Shown here: one piece after another, positions 33,675 through 44,089 of the stretch
Numbering within the stretch: the first letter of the stretch is position 1
Layout of the letters: the number at the start of each line of letters is the position of its first letter
Origin: Galdieria yellowstonensis
Taxonomy: Eukaryota; Rhodophyta; Bangiophyceae; Galdieriales; Galdieriaceae
Direction of reading: 5' to 3'
DNA length: 64,000 nucleotides
NCBI GenBank assembly: GCA_026122205.1
Contig: JANCYU010000035.1
Location: forward strand, 62,001 to 126,000
Notes under the pieces: generated by a model
The model's input: only the letters and a program-made list of their open reading frames with translations
Told to the model about the DNA's origin: nothing
The model's database searches: none
Translations under genes and position numbers: made by a program

Positions 33675-33865
33675 AAAAAGAGCATCTTTGAATAAATCTT
33701 TTATGCTGTCTATCTATTGGTCGAGGATGGCATAGAACACACACAAAACACGGAATGGCAACTGTCGTTGTTTTCCAGCGTTGGCCCATCACCACCAACA
33801 ACAACTTGGGTGTGTCTTTGGAGGATGCCGACTCCAACTGCGATGTCTGCCTAACGACGTGAAAT

Positions 33866-35579
33866 ATGACAAAACATAATACTAGTTCTGAAACAACAGA
33901 AGCTGCTGCTATTGCAACTCCAACTTCCCAACGACCACCAGCAGATGATAACGCCTCGTCAACAACTGCCTCCCATCCTCCTCCTCCTCCCTCTTCTTCC
34001 TCTTCTTCTTCTTCTCCACATGCTCCCGTGGCAAAAATGTTCACGAAATATGACCAGTCAACGAAAGAAAACATCGATGGGACGCCGCCTTTGTGGATGA
34101 AACCCAACTCGCCTCGTCACTTCAAAAAGACCTCTGCGGACCTCAAGTCGCCTCGACCCTCTGAAGAAGAACTGGCTATGTTTGTCCATCCCTTGCCGTT
34201 GTTGCGGGATGTATCCAACCAAAATGAACAAAAGGCCTTATTTATAAAGAAACTAGAGCTCTGTAGTGTAAAGTTTGACTTTACGGGGCCTTATGCCAAC
34301 GCTTTCGAAAAGGAAAAGGAGATAAAGAGGAAAACGCTGTTGGAACTGGTGGAATTCGCGGAAACAAAATCAGGAGTATTCACTCCAGAAACATATGGAC
34401 CTGTAATAACTATGATAACTTGCAATATTTTTCGATCTTTGCCTCCAAAAGTGCAACCGGCTTGTCAAGCAGAAGCACCTGTGGAAGAACTCGAAGAAGA
34501 GCCTCGACCAGATCCTGCATGGCCTCATTTGTTGCCAGTCTATACTTTGTTTCTAGAGTTTGTGGTTTCTAGAGATACTGACCCGAAAGTAAGTAGACTT
34601 GTTGTGCACAAAAAAGAAACGAGTTTGAAACGGCTTGTTCTAGTTGGCATTGGAATATATCGATAAGAGTCTCATCATAAAACTATTACAACTATTCGAC
34701 TCCGATGACCCAAGGGAAAGAGAATATTTGAGAACTATTTTGCATCGCATCTATGCAAAGTTTATGCCGTTGCGACAGTTCATCCGAATGGCAATCGCCA
34801 ACGTCGTATTCCATCCTTTTGTATTTGAAACAGAAAGACAAAACGGAATTGCAGAACTTTTGGAAATCTTAGGCTCTATTATTAATGGATTCTCATTGCC
34901 GTTGAAACAAGAACACAAGGAGTTTTTTCATAGAGCCATTTTACCTCTCCATAAACCACGAACATTGGTGACCTATCACAAGCAACTGTTATATTGTATG
35001 GTGCAATTCATTCAAAAGGATACAAGTTTGGCGGTACCGGCAATCACCACGTTGTTAAAATATTGGCCAGTAACTTCGGCAAAGAAAGAAACATTGTTTC
35101 TGCATGAACTGGAAGAAATTCTTGAAAGAGTAAAGTCCGAGGTCATCGAACCGATATTAAAGCCCATGTTTCATCGATTAGCAAAATGTATGTCGTCGAA
35201 GCATTGCGATGTGGCGGAACTTGCGCTGGTGATTTTGGGCAACAACGATACGATTCTCGATGCGTTGGAAAGGCATCGCGAGGAATTGATGCCTATTATT
35301 ATGGGGCCTTTGATCGAAAATTCATTTCATTGGAGCACTAACGTACATGAACTTACTCAATCACTGCAAAAATTGTTATTGGATATGGATCCAGTTCTAT
35401 ACGAGGAAAGAATGAGGCGTCATTGTGTAGAAAGTGACTCGGAAAAGATTTCCAGGCAAGTGATGAACCGTCGTTGGAGTGTATTGGAAGACAGAGCAGG
35501 GGATAATAATAATAATAATAACAGTAATAACGAGGAGAGACCACTTTCTTCTTCCAGGGATCATAACCGAAGAGCATGA
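33866..35579 (+). CDS. PP2A regulatory subunit B56 (B')
   Basis: Substrate-selecting B56/B' subunit of protein phosphatase 2A. Exon 1 33866-34588, a 55-bp intron, exon 2 34644-35579, joined as SRDTDPK|LALEYIDKSL. The HEAT-repeat core starts PLPLLRDVSNQNEQKALFIK and includes WPHLLPVYTLFLEFV, DSDDPREREYLRTILHRIYA, LRQFIRMAIANVVFHP, LHKPRTLVTYHKQLLYCM and FHRLAKCMSSKHCDVAE. The N-terminus (about 100 residues) is Thr/Pro/Ser-rich with serine runs. The C-terminus has an asparagine run coded by AAT repeats (35505-35532). Both tails are low-complexity and fast-changing. Identity firm. Confidence 0.96.
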
Positions 35580-35861
35580 AAATTGCGTTTGTTGCTTGGC
35601 AACTTGATGTTGGCCATCCATATTTTCTTTTCATGTGTACAAAACTATCGGTATCATCTCCAACTATGTAGAAATGATTTGCAAGTCCTGGACACTTTCT
35701 TCTTCTTCTTCTTTTGTATAGTGAGCAGATGATAATCCATCTAGATATATGCCTAGATATGGTCTCTATGTGTGTTTGTGTCTGTGTTGTGTGAAAAGGA
35801 GAAAGAAAGAAAGAAATGTGGAGATTTTCTCCTTCTGAGCATAATAAGATAAAGTTTATTT

Positions 35862-36564
35862 CTATCCACGAGGCACATTGTTGACTTTTTCTGGGATTCG
35901 ATTGGATTGCATATAGGCAGCGATATTGGGACGTTGCTTCATCCGCAAATAATACTGTTTCACCGACCCAAGCGAGTCAAAAAGATCCTCCTAAAACCAA
36001 AAAAAACCACGTCATTCTCCATCCATCTCCCTACCCACCCATACTTACCTTTAAACGATACATGCAATCCAACATGGCCAACAAGTTGTAGTCAGCGAAA
36101 CAAGGCTTGTCGCTCACGCTATAAGACTTGCCCCGACGAGTCAAATACTTGTCCAATAACTCCAATTGCTTCTTCGCCGTTTCCAAATACTCGGGTAACA
36201 TCTCCTTCCACGTATCACTGTAAATCATGCGCACATACGGAGTTCGAAGATCGTTGGCAAAGTCGTTGATCATATCCGCCAACGCTTTCTCTTCTTCCGT
36301 GTCTCCATAGAGGTTATGTTTTCTCGCTAAATGACGAAGTATTGCACCACTCTGCGCTAAATACATGCTCCCATCGCGCAATACAGGCATCTGACCAAAG
36401 GGGATCTTGCCAGAAGACACACCTTCTTGCTTGAGTTTTTGCCACTGCTCGCCAGCTTCTACCCTCTCTTCCGAGTATTTGATGCCATTGTCTTCAAATA
36501 GTAGACGAACAGGTTCGCCTAAACCACGAATATTGAAGTAGGTGAGCTGGTATTCCTGAGACAT
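35862..36564 (-). CDS. Glutathione S-transferase (cytosolic, sigma/pi-like)
   Basis: Conjugates glutathione to electrophiles. Exon 1 36564-36049 and exon 2 35990-35862 are joined over a 58-bp intron (YRLK|EDLFDSLG). N-terminal thioredoxin-like domain: YQLTYFNIRGLGEPVRLLFE with the catalytic Tyr region, GQMPVLRDGSMYLAQSGAIL (glutathione-binding QS). C-terminal helical domain: DKPCFADYNLLAMLDCMYRL, ending QRPNIAAYMQSNRIPEKVNN. About 213 residues, typical. A perfect 18-bp palindrome with a CACGTG core lies 26-43 bp upstream of the ATG and could serve stress-responsive control. Confidence 0.93.
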
Positions 36565-36589
36565 TTTTGCACGTTGAAAAAGAAATAAT

Positions 36590-36607
36590 GAATTTCACGT
36601 GAAATTC
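36590..36607. promoter_or_regulatory. 18-bp perfect palindrome with CACGTG (G-box/E-box) core
   Basis: The run from 36590 to 36607 equals its own reverse complement (GAATTT-CACGTG-AAATTC). It lies just upstream of the GST start codon at 36564. CACGTG is the classic core for bZIP and bHLH dimers. Function is inferred from position and symmetry only. Confidence 0.5.
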
Positions 36608-37641
36608 TTTTAAAAGGATGATCGAGGGTTCCAGAAGCTGTCGATGAGACAAATTATTTCAAGATGGCTCGTGGCGCTGCTGTAACCTCGTGCAAGCTGG
36701 AGTGGAAAAGAACACAATTTATCAAATTTAAAGAAAAAAGCACTGGTTTCCTTTGTTGTGTCTCTTTGATAGTAAACTACTTCATAATATAAAACAACCT
36801 TAAAAAGATATCGCGACAAAAACCATAGAATGTACATGAAGCAACCCTCCAAAGGTGAGAGATACGTATTATAAACATATACCAACAAAAGAATATAGTT
36901 GCAATACTTTGTTCGTGTGCTAGACTTTACAAGGTTCTGTGTATTGCATGTCACAAATAATAGTACTTGCGAAAGTTTAATCTTCGAAAATCAATACCAC
37001 GCCTGCGGGACTAGAATACTTTACAAAACTTGCAGTTACACTAAAATTTCCCAGCACTACAAGGCTCTTTAGGCTAAAATACGACGTTTTGAATGAATAA
37101 TTTAATGGAAAACTAACACTAACTCCTTCAGTTATTCGACTAAGAAGAAATCAAATTATTTTATAACACTCAAGTAACAACTGTCTCTACATAAAAGAGA
37201 CTGAAAACAAGCTTATTTTAGTATCTTGGTTAATTTTTTTTAACATATAATTCACGAAAAAAGCAGAATAAATAATTTTTCCCGATATTATCTGAAAAGG
37301 GGGAGAAACGCCATTGGCTTCTGATTCGATGACATCTTTTTAAAAATAAAATGTACAAAATAAATTGATTGTATCACATTTTAAAGATATAAATGTTTCG
37401 TTTCAGACAATAAATAAACTTTAATTCTTAAATCGCCATCTTAGCCACGAATTTTTTTCTTCAACCATCGCAGCGACTCATACAAAACTCATTTTTGGCA
37501 AAAATTTTTCTTGGTTAATGAATTTAATATTATCTTACTTCTGTCACATTGTGGATTTTTAGAGTAGGTAGAATAAAGATCCAGGAAGCTGATTCGTAAA
37601 TTGTAAATTTATTCGCGGCCTTTCTGTTCTCGTATTTTGGC
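36608..37641. other. AT-rich gene desert of about 1 kb
   Basis: No supported gene on either strand: frames are broken by frequent stops and the longest (36610-36954, minus) is composed of AT-biased residues with no domain. Runs of A and T are much denser here than in the genic parts of the window, especially 37,130-37,560. It separates the GST gene from the methionine-synthase-reductase-like gene. It may contain promoter or regulatory DNA for both divergent genes, or a decayed element. Confidence 0.5.
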
Positions 37642-39126
37642 ATGCCCGACGGAGTCGAGCTGACATCCCGGTTTGAGTCTCTGAAGGTCTATGATGATCC
37701 TTTAGAGCAGGGCTCTGACGCAGACTTTTTGAAATCGTGCTCAGGAACACTATCTGAATACATTCAGTCAGTTTTAACTTCGATTCCAAACTGCGACGAG
37801 TCTACTGTGACGCTGCCTTCTCTTCCTCCTGAGCGCTACCGGGTGATTCCAAAACAGGAATTTACCCAAGGCGATGTCTCTGAGTGTAATTTTCGTTATT
37901 CTCCTGAAGACAGTCCTGTGAAGGCAAAAATTTGCGAGGCAAAACGTTTAAGCTTAAAGGACTCGTTGAAGCCAGTATGGCATTTTGAAGTTGAACCCAA
38001 CTCGTCGGTTCATTACTCTCCCGGCGACGCTTTCGGTTTTTTTATTGAAAACGATAGTCATCTTGTGTCTTGGTTGCTGCATCGCTTTAATGTTACTGAC
38101 AACTTGTATGTTGCGGACACCAAATCTGCACCACCGAAGTCTTTTGAAGTTTCTTCTGCTTTACGAAAGCAGTTTGATCTTTTTTCACCACCAAAGAAAA
38201 GCTTGTTACGTTTGCTTGGTGAATTTTGTGTGGATGAGCGAGAGCGACGTATCCTTTTGTTACTAAGTTCGGATGTTGGTAGGGATACGTATCGCAGTCT
38301 TTTTATACGAGAAAGAGTATCTTTATTGGACCTTCTCGTGGCATTTCCATCATGTGAACCGCCTTTAGAGAAAGTACTGGATGGTTTACCTTTCTTAATG
38401 CCGAGATATTATTCAGCTTCGTCTTGCTACGAGTCGAAAGAGAACACGATTGACTTTGTATTTTCTTTGGCTCAGTATAACATTATTGCTGGGAAGAGAT
38501 GGACGAGAAAAGGTCATGCTACTGGAACATTGGACAGGATTTGTACACAATGGGACAAACGGTCGCTTGACGATGTACAGTTGACAATCTTTCATCGTCC
38601 TAGCAACCATTTTCGTCCACCGGAGAATTTGGATGTTCCCTATCTGATGGTATGTGCGGGAACAGGTTTGGCCCCTTTTCGAGGGTTTATTCAGCAGCGA
38701 AGACGAAAGTACACTTCCATCCTGAAAACGGCAACAGGAGACTATTCGATGGGACAGGTTTATTTGTTTTTTGGATGCCGACAAGTTGGTGAATTCCAGT
38801 GGTATTTAGATGAAATAGAAAACGACATGTCCATGTTACCCAATGCGGAGCTCTTCGTTTGTTATTCACGGTCCACGGACGATGCGATGTATGTACAGGA
38901 CCTTTTAAAGAAACATGCGGAGCAAGTGAACCGTTTGATTTGCAGTCATCCTTCTTCTCGTATTTACGTATGTGGAGATGGTGCGAATATGGCAAAAGGT
39001 GTCCAAGAGTCGTTGTCCGATATTTTGAGTGAGTATCATTGCAGTAACAAGGAAGATGCCAAAAAGTTTTTGAAAAAGTTATCCGATGAGAAAAGATATG
39101 TGCAGGATATTTGGTTCTGGGGATGA
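37642..39126 (+). CDS. Methionine synthase reductase-like FAD/NADPH reductase lacking the flavodoxin domain
   Basis: Diflavin-reductase-family protein with only the FAD and NADPH modules. One exon, 494 residues. The FAD-binding RYYSASSCYESKENTIDFVF (RxYS motif) is followed by GHATGTLDRI (in place of GVCS/T), the NADPH-site CAGTGLAPFRGFIQQRR, FFGCRQVGEFQWYLDE, CYSRSTDDAMYVQDLLKKH, IYVCGDGANMAKGVQESLSD and the tail EKRYVQDIWFWG. That tail and the CGDGANMAK string resemble animal methionine synthase reductase (EKRYLQDIWS). The N-terminal 100 residues contain no flavodoxin fold motif, whereas normal family members carry an FMN domain before the linker. Either an FMN partner is separate, or the protein has another job. 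Confidence 0.75.
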   Translation: MPDGVELTSRFESLKVYDDPLEQGSDADFLKSCSGTLSEYIQSVLTSIPNCDESTVTLPSLPPERYRVIPKQEFTQGDVSECNFRYSPEDSPVKAKICEAKRLSLKDSLKPVWHFEVEPNSSVHYSPGDAFGFFIENDSHLVSWLLHRFNVTDNLYVADTKSAPPKSFEVSSALRKQFDLFSPPKKSLLRLLGEFCVDERERRILLLLSSDVGRDTYRSLFIRERVSLLDLLVAFPSCEPPLEKVLDGLPFLMPRYYSASSCYESKENTIDFVFSLAQYNIIAGKRWTRKGHATGTLDRICTQWDKRSLDDVQLTIFHRPSNHFRPPENLDVPYLMVCAGTGLAPFRGFIQQRRRKYTSILKTATGDYSMGQVYLFFGCRQVGEFQWYLDEIENDMSMLPNAELFVCYSRSTDDAMYVQDLLKKHAEQVNRLICSHPSSRIYVCGDGANMAKGVQESLSDILSEYHCSNKEDAKKFLKKLSDEKRYVQDIWFWG

Positions 39127-39201
39127 ATTCGTGTCCAAGAAATTTTTCCCTAGTATACACAGTGGAATTCGTGTTTTACATTTCGTCGTTTCGCGTAATT
39201 C

Positions 39202-40739
39202 TTATTGTGTTTTCTCAAAAAATTCGACGGGTGCAAGAAGACAACCATCGCCATAGCTTAGGAACCGATAGTCGCTATCCAGAGCATGGCGATATACATG
39301 GAACAATGCAGATCTGCTTCCCAAAAATGCACCTACGAGCATGAGTAGAGTGGAACGAGGTTGATGGAAGTTGGTTATCATTGCATCGACCCTAAACATA
39401 TCATTCAGTACAAGATGCGACAAAAACTATTACTCACATGAAAAACGGATAGTTTGGAACGATAATAAGTTTCGTTCTTCCCATGATATTGTCGCATGAT
39501 CTTTCCTCCAGCCAGCCAACTAGGGCATCCAAAATTTCCAATCTTTTAGGAAAATGACCATAAAATGTGGAACCACGCTGTTGCATGATAGATGGCTCCG
39601 TTTCATAGGGAAACCATTGCCCTAGAAACAGATCTTCTGTGGGACATTGACGCAATTTGAAATCCTTGCAAGTTATCAGTTGATAACCTATCCAATAAAG
39701 CGTTTCCAAGGTACGGACACTGGTTGTACCAACTGCAACAAAAGGCTTATTTTGTCGGCAAAGTTCTCTTAGTTGTTTCAAAGCTGTCAAAGTCACATGG
39801 AAGCGCTCATCGTGCATATCGTGTTTCATAACGGAGTCCGCAAGAACAGGAGAGAAGGTTCCAGCTCCTACATGCAAGGTTACCCTCACCATGGATATAT
39901 TCTTTTGTTTGAGTTTGGAAAGTAGTTGTGGTGTGAAATGGAGTCCTGCGGTCGGTGCAGCAACGCTTCCTTCGTTGTTTGCATATACTGTTTGATAGGT
40001 AATTCGGTCAGCTTCTGTGACACTCCTTTTCATGTACGGCGGTAGTGGAATAACCCCGTGCTTGTCTAGAATGTCGCGAAACTTATACTCTCCATCACAC
40101 TTCCACGTAAAACGAACTCGAGCTTCTCTTTCTCGTTTTTCCAGTATATCTGCTTTCAGTGGAAAAGAGTCGTCTTGCAACATCAGCTGCATGCCTTGCT
40201 TGACATTTCTTCCCCTCACAAAACATAGCCACTCACAACTGTTGGTGGCTTCCAACGTCTCTGAGGTTGTTTTGGAAATGGGATCTAAGCAAAAAATTTC
40301 AACGAAACCTCCCGTTTCCACCTTGTTCATGAATAGTCTAGCTGCTATGACCTTGGAGTCATTGGTGATGAGTACCGCATTACTGGGTAGAAACTGATCC
40401 AAGTCACGAAACGTGCTATCAGCTATGATATCTCCTGTCCTACAAGCAGCAACCAACAACTTGGAAGCATCCCTTGGTGTTGCTGGAGAAAGCGCAATTC
40501 TTTCTTCCGGAAGCTGATAGTCATATTCCATCGGACTCAGTTGAGAAGCTCTACATTTGGAGCAAGGTAAAATACGTAAACAGACTAAACCAAAAATACC
40601 TCTCTATTTGTACATCCACTTGGTGGTTATATTCACCGGTTGATATGCAGCGAAAACCAACTTTTGTTTTTACATGACTAGACAAGCTTGGAAGCCTTTG
40701 TCGACCATTTCGGTGCCAAAGCAGGAATCGACCGATCAT
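39202..40739 (-). CDS. queA: QueA: SAM:tRNA ribosyltransferase-isomerase, probably organelle-targeted
   Basis: QueA adds the epoxy-cyclopentane precursor of queuosine to preQ1-tRNA using the ribosyl part of SAM, a bacterial-type step. Main exon about 40550-39438: EYDYQLPEERIALSPATPRD, VLITNDSKVIAARLF, GVIPLPPYMKRSVTEADRIT, YQTVYANNEGSVAAPTAGLH, LHVGAGTFSPVL, FVAVGTTSVRTLETL. A 46-bp intron (39392-39437) leads to VDAMITNFHQPRSTLLMLVG and YRFLSYGDGCLLAP. Upstream, a 49-bp GT-AG intron (40551-40599) joins in frame to MIGRFLLWHRNGRQRLPSLS, an arginine/serine-rich leader typical of mitochondrial or plastid import. The spliced leader is inference from frame and splice sites; the enzyme identity is firm. 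Confidence 0.93.
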
Positions 40740-40808
40740 CCTCCTCCAAGGCGGACCAAAAGATGTTTCCAAAGTGTTGTCATTTTCTCTCTTTTTTTTT
40801 CTTGTCAT

Positions 40809-41237
40809 GGCGCCATTTCAAAGGCACACAAACTCTACCTAGAAACAGTTGTAAGAACCTACATTTGTTCTGCTTTTCAACTAGATAGTGAACATCACAA
40901 TATAGCTATATATCCATAGTATCATTGAAATTTTTAAAGCCTTTTTTATGAATTCAATGAAAGAATCCGTTTTTGGCTAGATATCGATCCCCCTTGATTC
41001 CAAGGTTTTCCAGTAGAGTTGTGCACAACAAGAGTTGGAAGAGCTCATCGTGACATTCTCTTCACAATATATTATCACATTGTTATGTCTGTACACAGTA
41101 TCCATAAAGAAATGAGCTTCAATAGTGGGTTTTTTTATAGTTGTAACTAATGAGGCACATGTCTATTCGAACAACAACACGTGGAAAGGAGATCGATAGG
41201 AAAAGGCACAAAAGGCCATTTTCGTTTGGTGAACTCC
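40809..41237. other. Divergent intergenic region, QueA / RING gene
   Basis: About 430 bp with no supported gene. It begins with a GGCGCC-centred palindrome (ATGGCGCCAT at about 40806-40815) overlapping the farthest upstream in-frame ATG of QueA, and is otherwise AT-rich. It should contain the promoters of both divergent genes; I see no other clear element. Confidence 0.45.
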
Positions 41238-42478
41238 ATGTCAAGTTCGCCAACCTCACCATTGTTGGGAAGAGAACGAGGAGGTAGGTATTTACTACGT
41301 TACCAAAGGCAAGTGAGGTTTACATATTTTTAGCTTCTTGGAATATGAGGACGCAAGGTTCTAATGTCACCGGAACCTCGACCGATAGCAGGGTAACTTT
41401 AGAAAGTCCAAGAAATATTTCCAGGGCACACCATCATAGGCGTTCAAGTAGTCAAGCTGTAAGACTACTTCGTCAGGAAAGCACCCGGGTTCGCAATAAT
41501 GTGGTGGATCGTTTTCAGCGAGATTTACTGCCAGCAGGGAGACTTCTAACCGTTCTTTTAGTTACGAGCGAGTTAACAGCGGAGTTATTGGTACTTTTAT
41601 TTAGCTGGAAGCAAACCTGTGATCGTCCTTTACACTTTTGGATATGTGTTTTAATTTTTATACAGCTATTTTCACTTGTTCTGAACTTGGTGGGCTCACG
41701 TTACTCTAGAGTTTTCGCTTCTGGTTCTTTGGAAAGTCTTTCTGAAGAAGAAAGAGTCGAAGCAGGCTCTTCAGGAGTATTATTTCGTGCCGAAAATATT
41801 TATCAAGGTCCTTCAGAGATTGGCGCGAGTTTCGAAGAGGGTGGGAATACTCTCTTTGAGTCCATGTATCATAACGAGTTGGTGTCTCGATGGCTACGTC
41901 TCTTAAACGCCTTTTATTTAGTCTGGTTTATTGTTGGCTCTATTTGGTTATCGGAGTGTGAAACATGTGTAAGTTTTTGCTTGTTTGTTTTATAGTTTCT
42001 CTGCTCATGCCAGATAGAACAAAACCGCTCCTCATTTGTATAGACTTGTTTTGGCTTTGGTAGTGATCTATTATGCTTTGCTTGGCCTTCCATTGGCGTG
42101 TTTCTGTCTTATTATGTGCTGTTTACCATTATTTATCAGGTTACTTCTTCCTTATGCGGAGAGCACACAACGTAGACGTGGCAGAGCGGCAACTTTAGAA
42201 CAAATCAACAGTCTTCCATGTTCCAGTTATGTTCATGGCTCCTTTGAGAGAGAAGAAGATACGAGTTGTGTGATTTGTCTTACGGACTATATTGACGGCG
42301 ACATGATTCGTCACTTACCTTGCAAGGTATGCATGTTTTCCATTTCACAATGTATCTTTTGTTATTGCATGATATGTAGCATCATTATCATAAGAAATGT
42401 ATCGATGAATGGCTAGCATTGGACAAGTCTTGTCCTCTTTGTAAAAAGGATATTGATTGTCGTGAAGATATAGCTTGA
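41238..42478 (+). CDS. RING-H2 E3 ubiquitin ligase, multi-pass membrane protein
   Basis: Membrane-anchored ubiquitin ligase. Four exons: 41238-41283, 41334-41968, 42018-42326 and 42380-42478, with introns of 49-53 bp. Exon 1 gives MSSSPTSPLLGRERG, a short serine-rich start joined in frame. Two hydrophobic segments lie in exon 2 (LLTVLLVTSELTAELLVLLF; FWICVLIFIQLFSLVLNLV), a third at FYLVWFIVGSIWLSE, a fourth in exon 3 (YYALLGLPLACFCLIMCCLP). The RING-H2 is split across the last intron: CVICLTDYIDGDMIRHLPCK, then HHYHKKCIDEW and CPLCKKDI, giving the C3H2C3 zinc ligands. The architecture resembles plant membrane RING proteins. Substrate unknown. Confidence 0.9.
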
Positions 42479-42676
42479 GGTCAACTGACTTATTGAAAGA
42501 ATAGATTATTGTTTTTTAATTGTGGATAGTTTTTCGAAACACTGAATGATGACAAGTGATATTTTGAAGAAATGCAAGGAATCCATAGACCACCAAAAGT
42601 CACGTTGTCATCCTTTGTGGTGGATTTTTAGGAGGGGTTTTTTTTTGTGTGTGTGTAGAGAAAGACAACTTAACCA

Positions 42677-43837
42677 ATGTGGACTTGTTGGATATCCACC
42701 TATTCTACGTTTCGTTATTGTCCTTGTCAGTGGAAAAGAACTCGACACTTGTCCTCTAGTTTCATTCACCTATCCAATGGTAACAAACCAGTGTCGTTGT
42801 CTCGTGCTCCAAAAAGGTCAAGATTGTCCGTGTACGCTACGGAAAAAGACACACTAGACAAACAAACCAATAAGTCGGATAGTTCTTCGAATTATCGACA
42901 GTTATTGGGCATGAAAGGCGCTTCTTCAGAAAAGGATATACCCAAGTGGAGGATTCACCTGCAGTTGATGAAGCCAGTCACCTGGATACCGCTTATTTGG
43001 GGAGTTGTTTGTGGTGCAGCGGCGTCGGGTAACTTTGAGTGGAACTTGGATAATGTTTCGAAAGCTGCTTTGTGTATGTTGCTATCTGGACCGCTATTAA
43101 CAGGATATACCCAAACGTTGAATGACTATTATGACAAGGATATCGATGCCATCAATGAGCCTTATAGACCTATTCCATCGGGTGCCATCTCGGAGGAAGC
43201 AGTGAAAGCACAAATACTTGTTCTGTTGAGTGGCGGATTAGGCTTGGCATATTTATTGGACAAGTTACAGTCTCACGATTCACCAGTCTTATTTTATGTG
43301 GCACTTTTTGGTAGTTTTCTGGCCTATATTTATTCCGCACCTCCTCTCAAGTTGAAACGAAGTGGTTGGATTGGCAACTATGCGTTGGGAGCTTCGTATA
43401 TTTCTCTTCCTTGGTGGGCAGGGCAGTCGTTGTTCGGCACGTTGGACTATAAAGTGATGGCGTTGACGTTGTTGTATTCATTAGCAGGTTTAGGAATTGC
43501 TGTAGTGAATGACTTTAAGAGCGTCCAAGGGGATAAGAAACTTGGTCTTCGGTCGATTCCCGTGGAGTTTGGTATCGACGGTGCCAAGTGGATATCTGTT
43601 TTCTTGATCGATGCGTTTCAAGCGTTGATTGCCGGAGTTTTATTTGCTATCCATGAAACACCTTATGCGGTTGGTGTCGTGGCGTGTATTTTACCTCAAG
43701 TGTATTTCCAGTTTCGGTTATTTTTGAAAGACCCATTGAAATATGATGTTCAGTATCAGGCGTCGGCACAACCGTTTTTAGTGATTGGTATTTTGATCAC
43801 CGCTTTAGCTATAGGCAACCATCATGGAATGCTGTAA
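42677..43837 (+). CDS. CHLG: Chlorophyll synthase (chlorophyll a prenyltransferase)
   Basis: UbiA-family enzyme attaching phytyl or geranylgeranyl diphosphate to chlorophyllide in the plastid membrane, the last step of chlorophyll a synthesis. One exon, 386 residues including a transit peptide of roughly 55-80 residues (MWTCWISTYSTFRYCPCQWK). Motifs: LMKPVTWIPLIWGVVCGAAA, the first Asp-rich NDYYDKDIDAINEPYRPIPS, and the second site VVNDFKSVQGDKKLGLRSIP. Multiple membrane helices and the ending YQASAQPFLVIGILITALAI are typical of ChlG. A T/GT run lies just upstream of the start. Confidence 0.97.
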   Translation: MWTCWISTYSTFRYCPCQWKRTRHLSSSFIHLSNGNKPVSLSRAPKRSRLSVYATEKDTLDKQTNKSDSSSNYRQLLGMKGASSEKDIPKWRIHLQLMKPVTWIPLIWGVVCGAAASGNFEWNLDNVSKAALCMLLSGPLLTGYTQTLNDYYDKDIDAINEPYRPIPSGAISEEAVKAQILVLLSGGLGLAYLLDKLQSHDSPVLFYVALFGSFLAYIYSAPPLKLKRSGWIGNYALGASYISLPWWAGQSLFGTLDYKVMALTLLYSLAGLGIAVVNDFKSVQGDKKLGLRSIPVEFGIDGAKWISVFLIDAFQALIAGVLFAIHETPYAVGVVACILPQVYFQFRLFLKDPLKYDVQYQASAQPFLVIGILITALAIGNHHGML

Positions 43838-44089
43838 TAACCACAATAGTAAAAGCATCAAGTCTTTTGTGCCACCAAACACAAAACCATCATAATAGAA
43901 GCACGGAGGCGGGTATTCTTGTGGGAGGGGAGGAGGAATAGGAAAAAGGATGAGCTCCCATACCAATCTCCTCCACCAAGCGCATTGTGGTGGTTGTGGT
44001 GGTGATAGCCAAAAAGATTGACGGTTGCGTTTTTTTTCCTGGTAACCAACGAACCATACACACATGTATACGTTGCATGTGGATAAAGC

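Noticed and set aside
36610..36954. A 114-codon minus-strand frame in the AT-rich region.
   Set aside because: Residue composition only reflects AT bias; no domain, no splice partners, and no homology that I recognise.
40674..40919. Plus-strand frames over the QueA leader.
   Set aside because: Antisense to the inferred QueA exon 1 and with no domain or suitable splice pairing.
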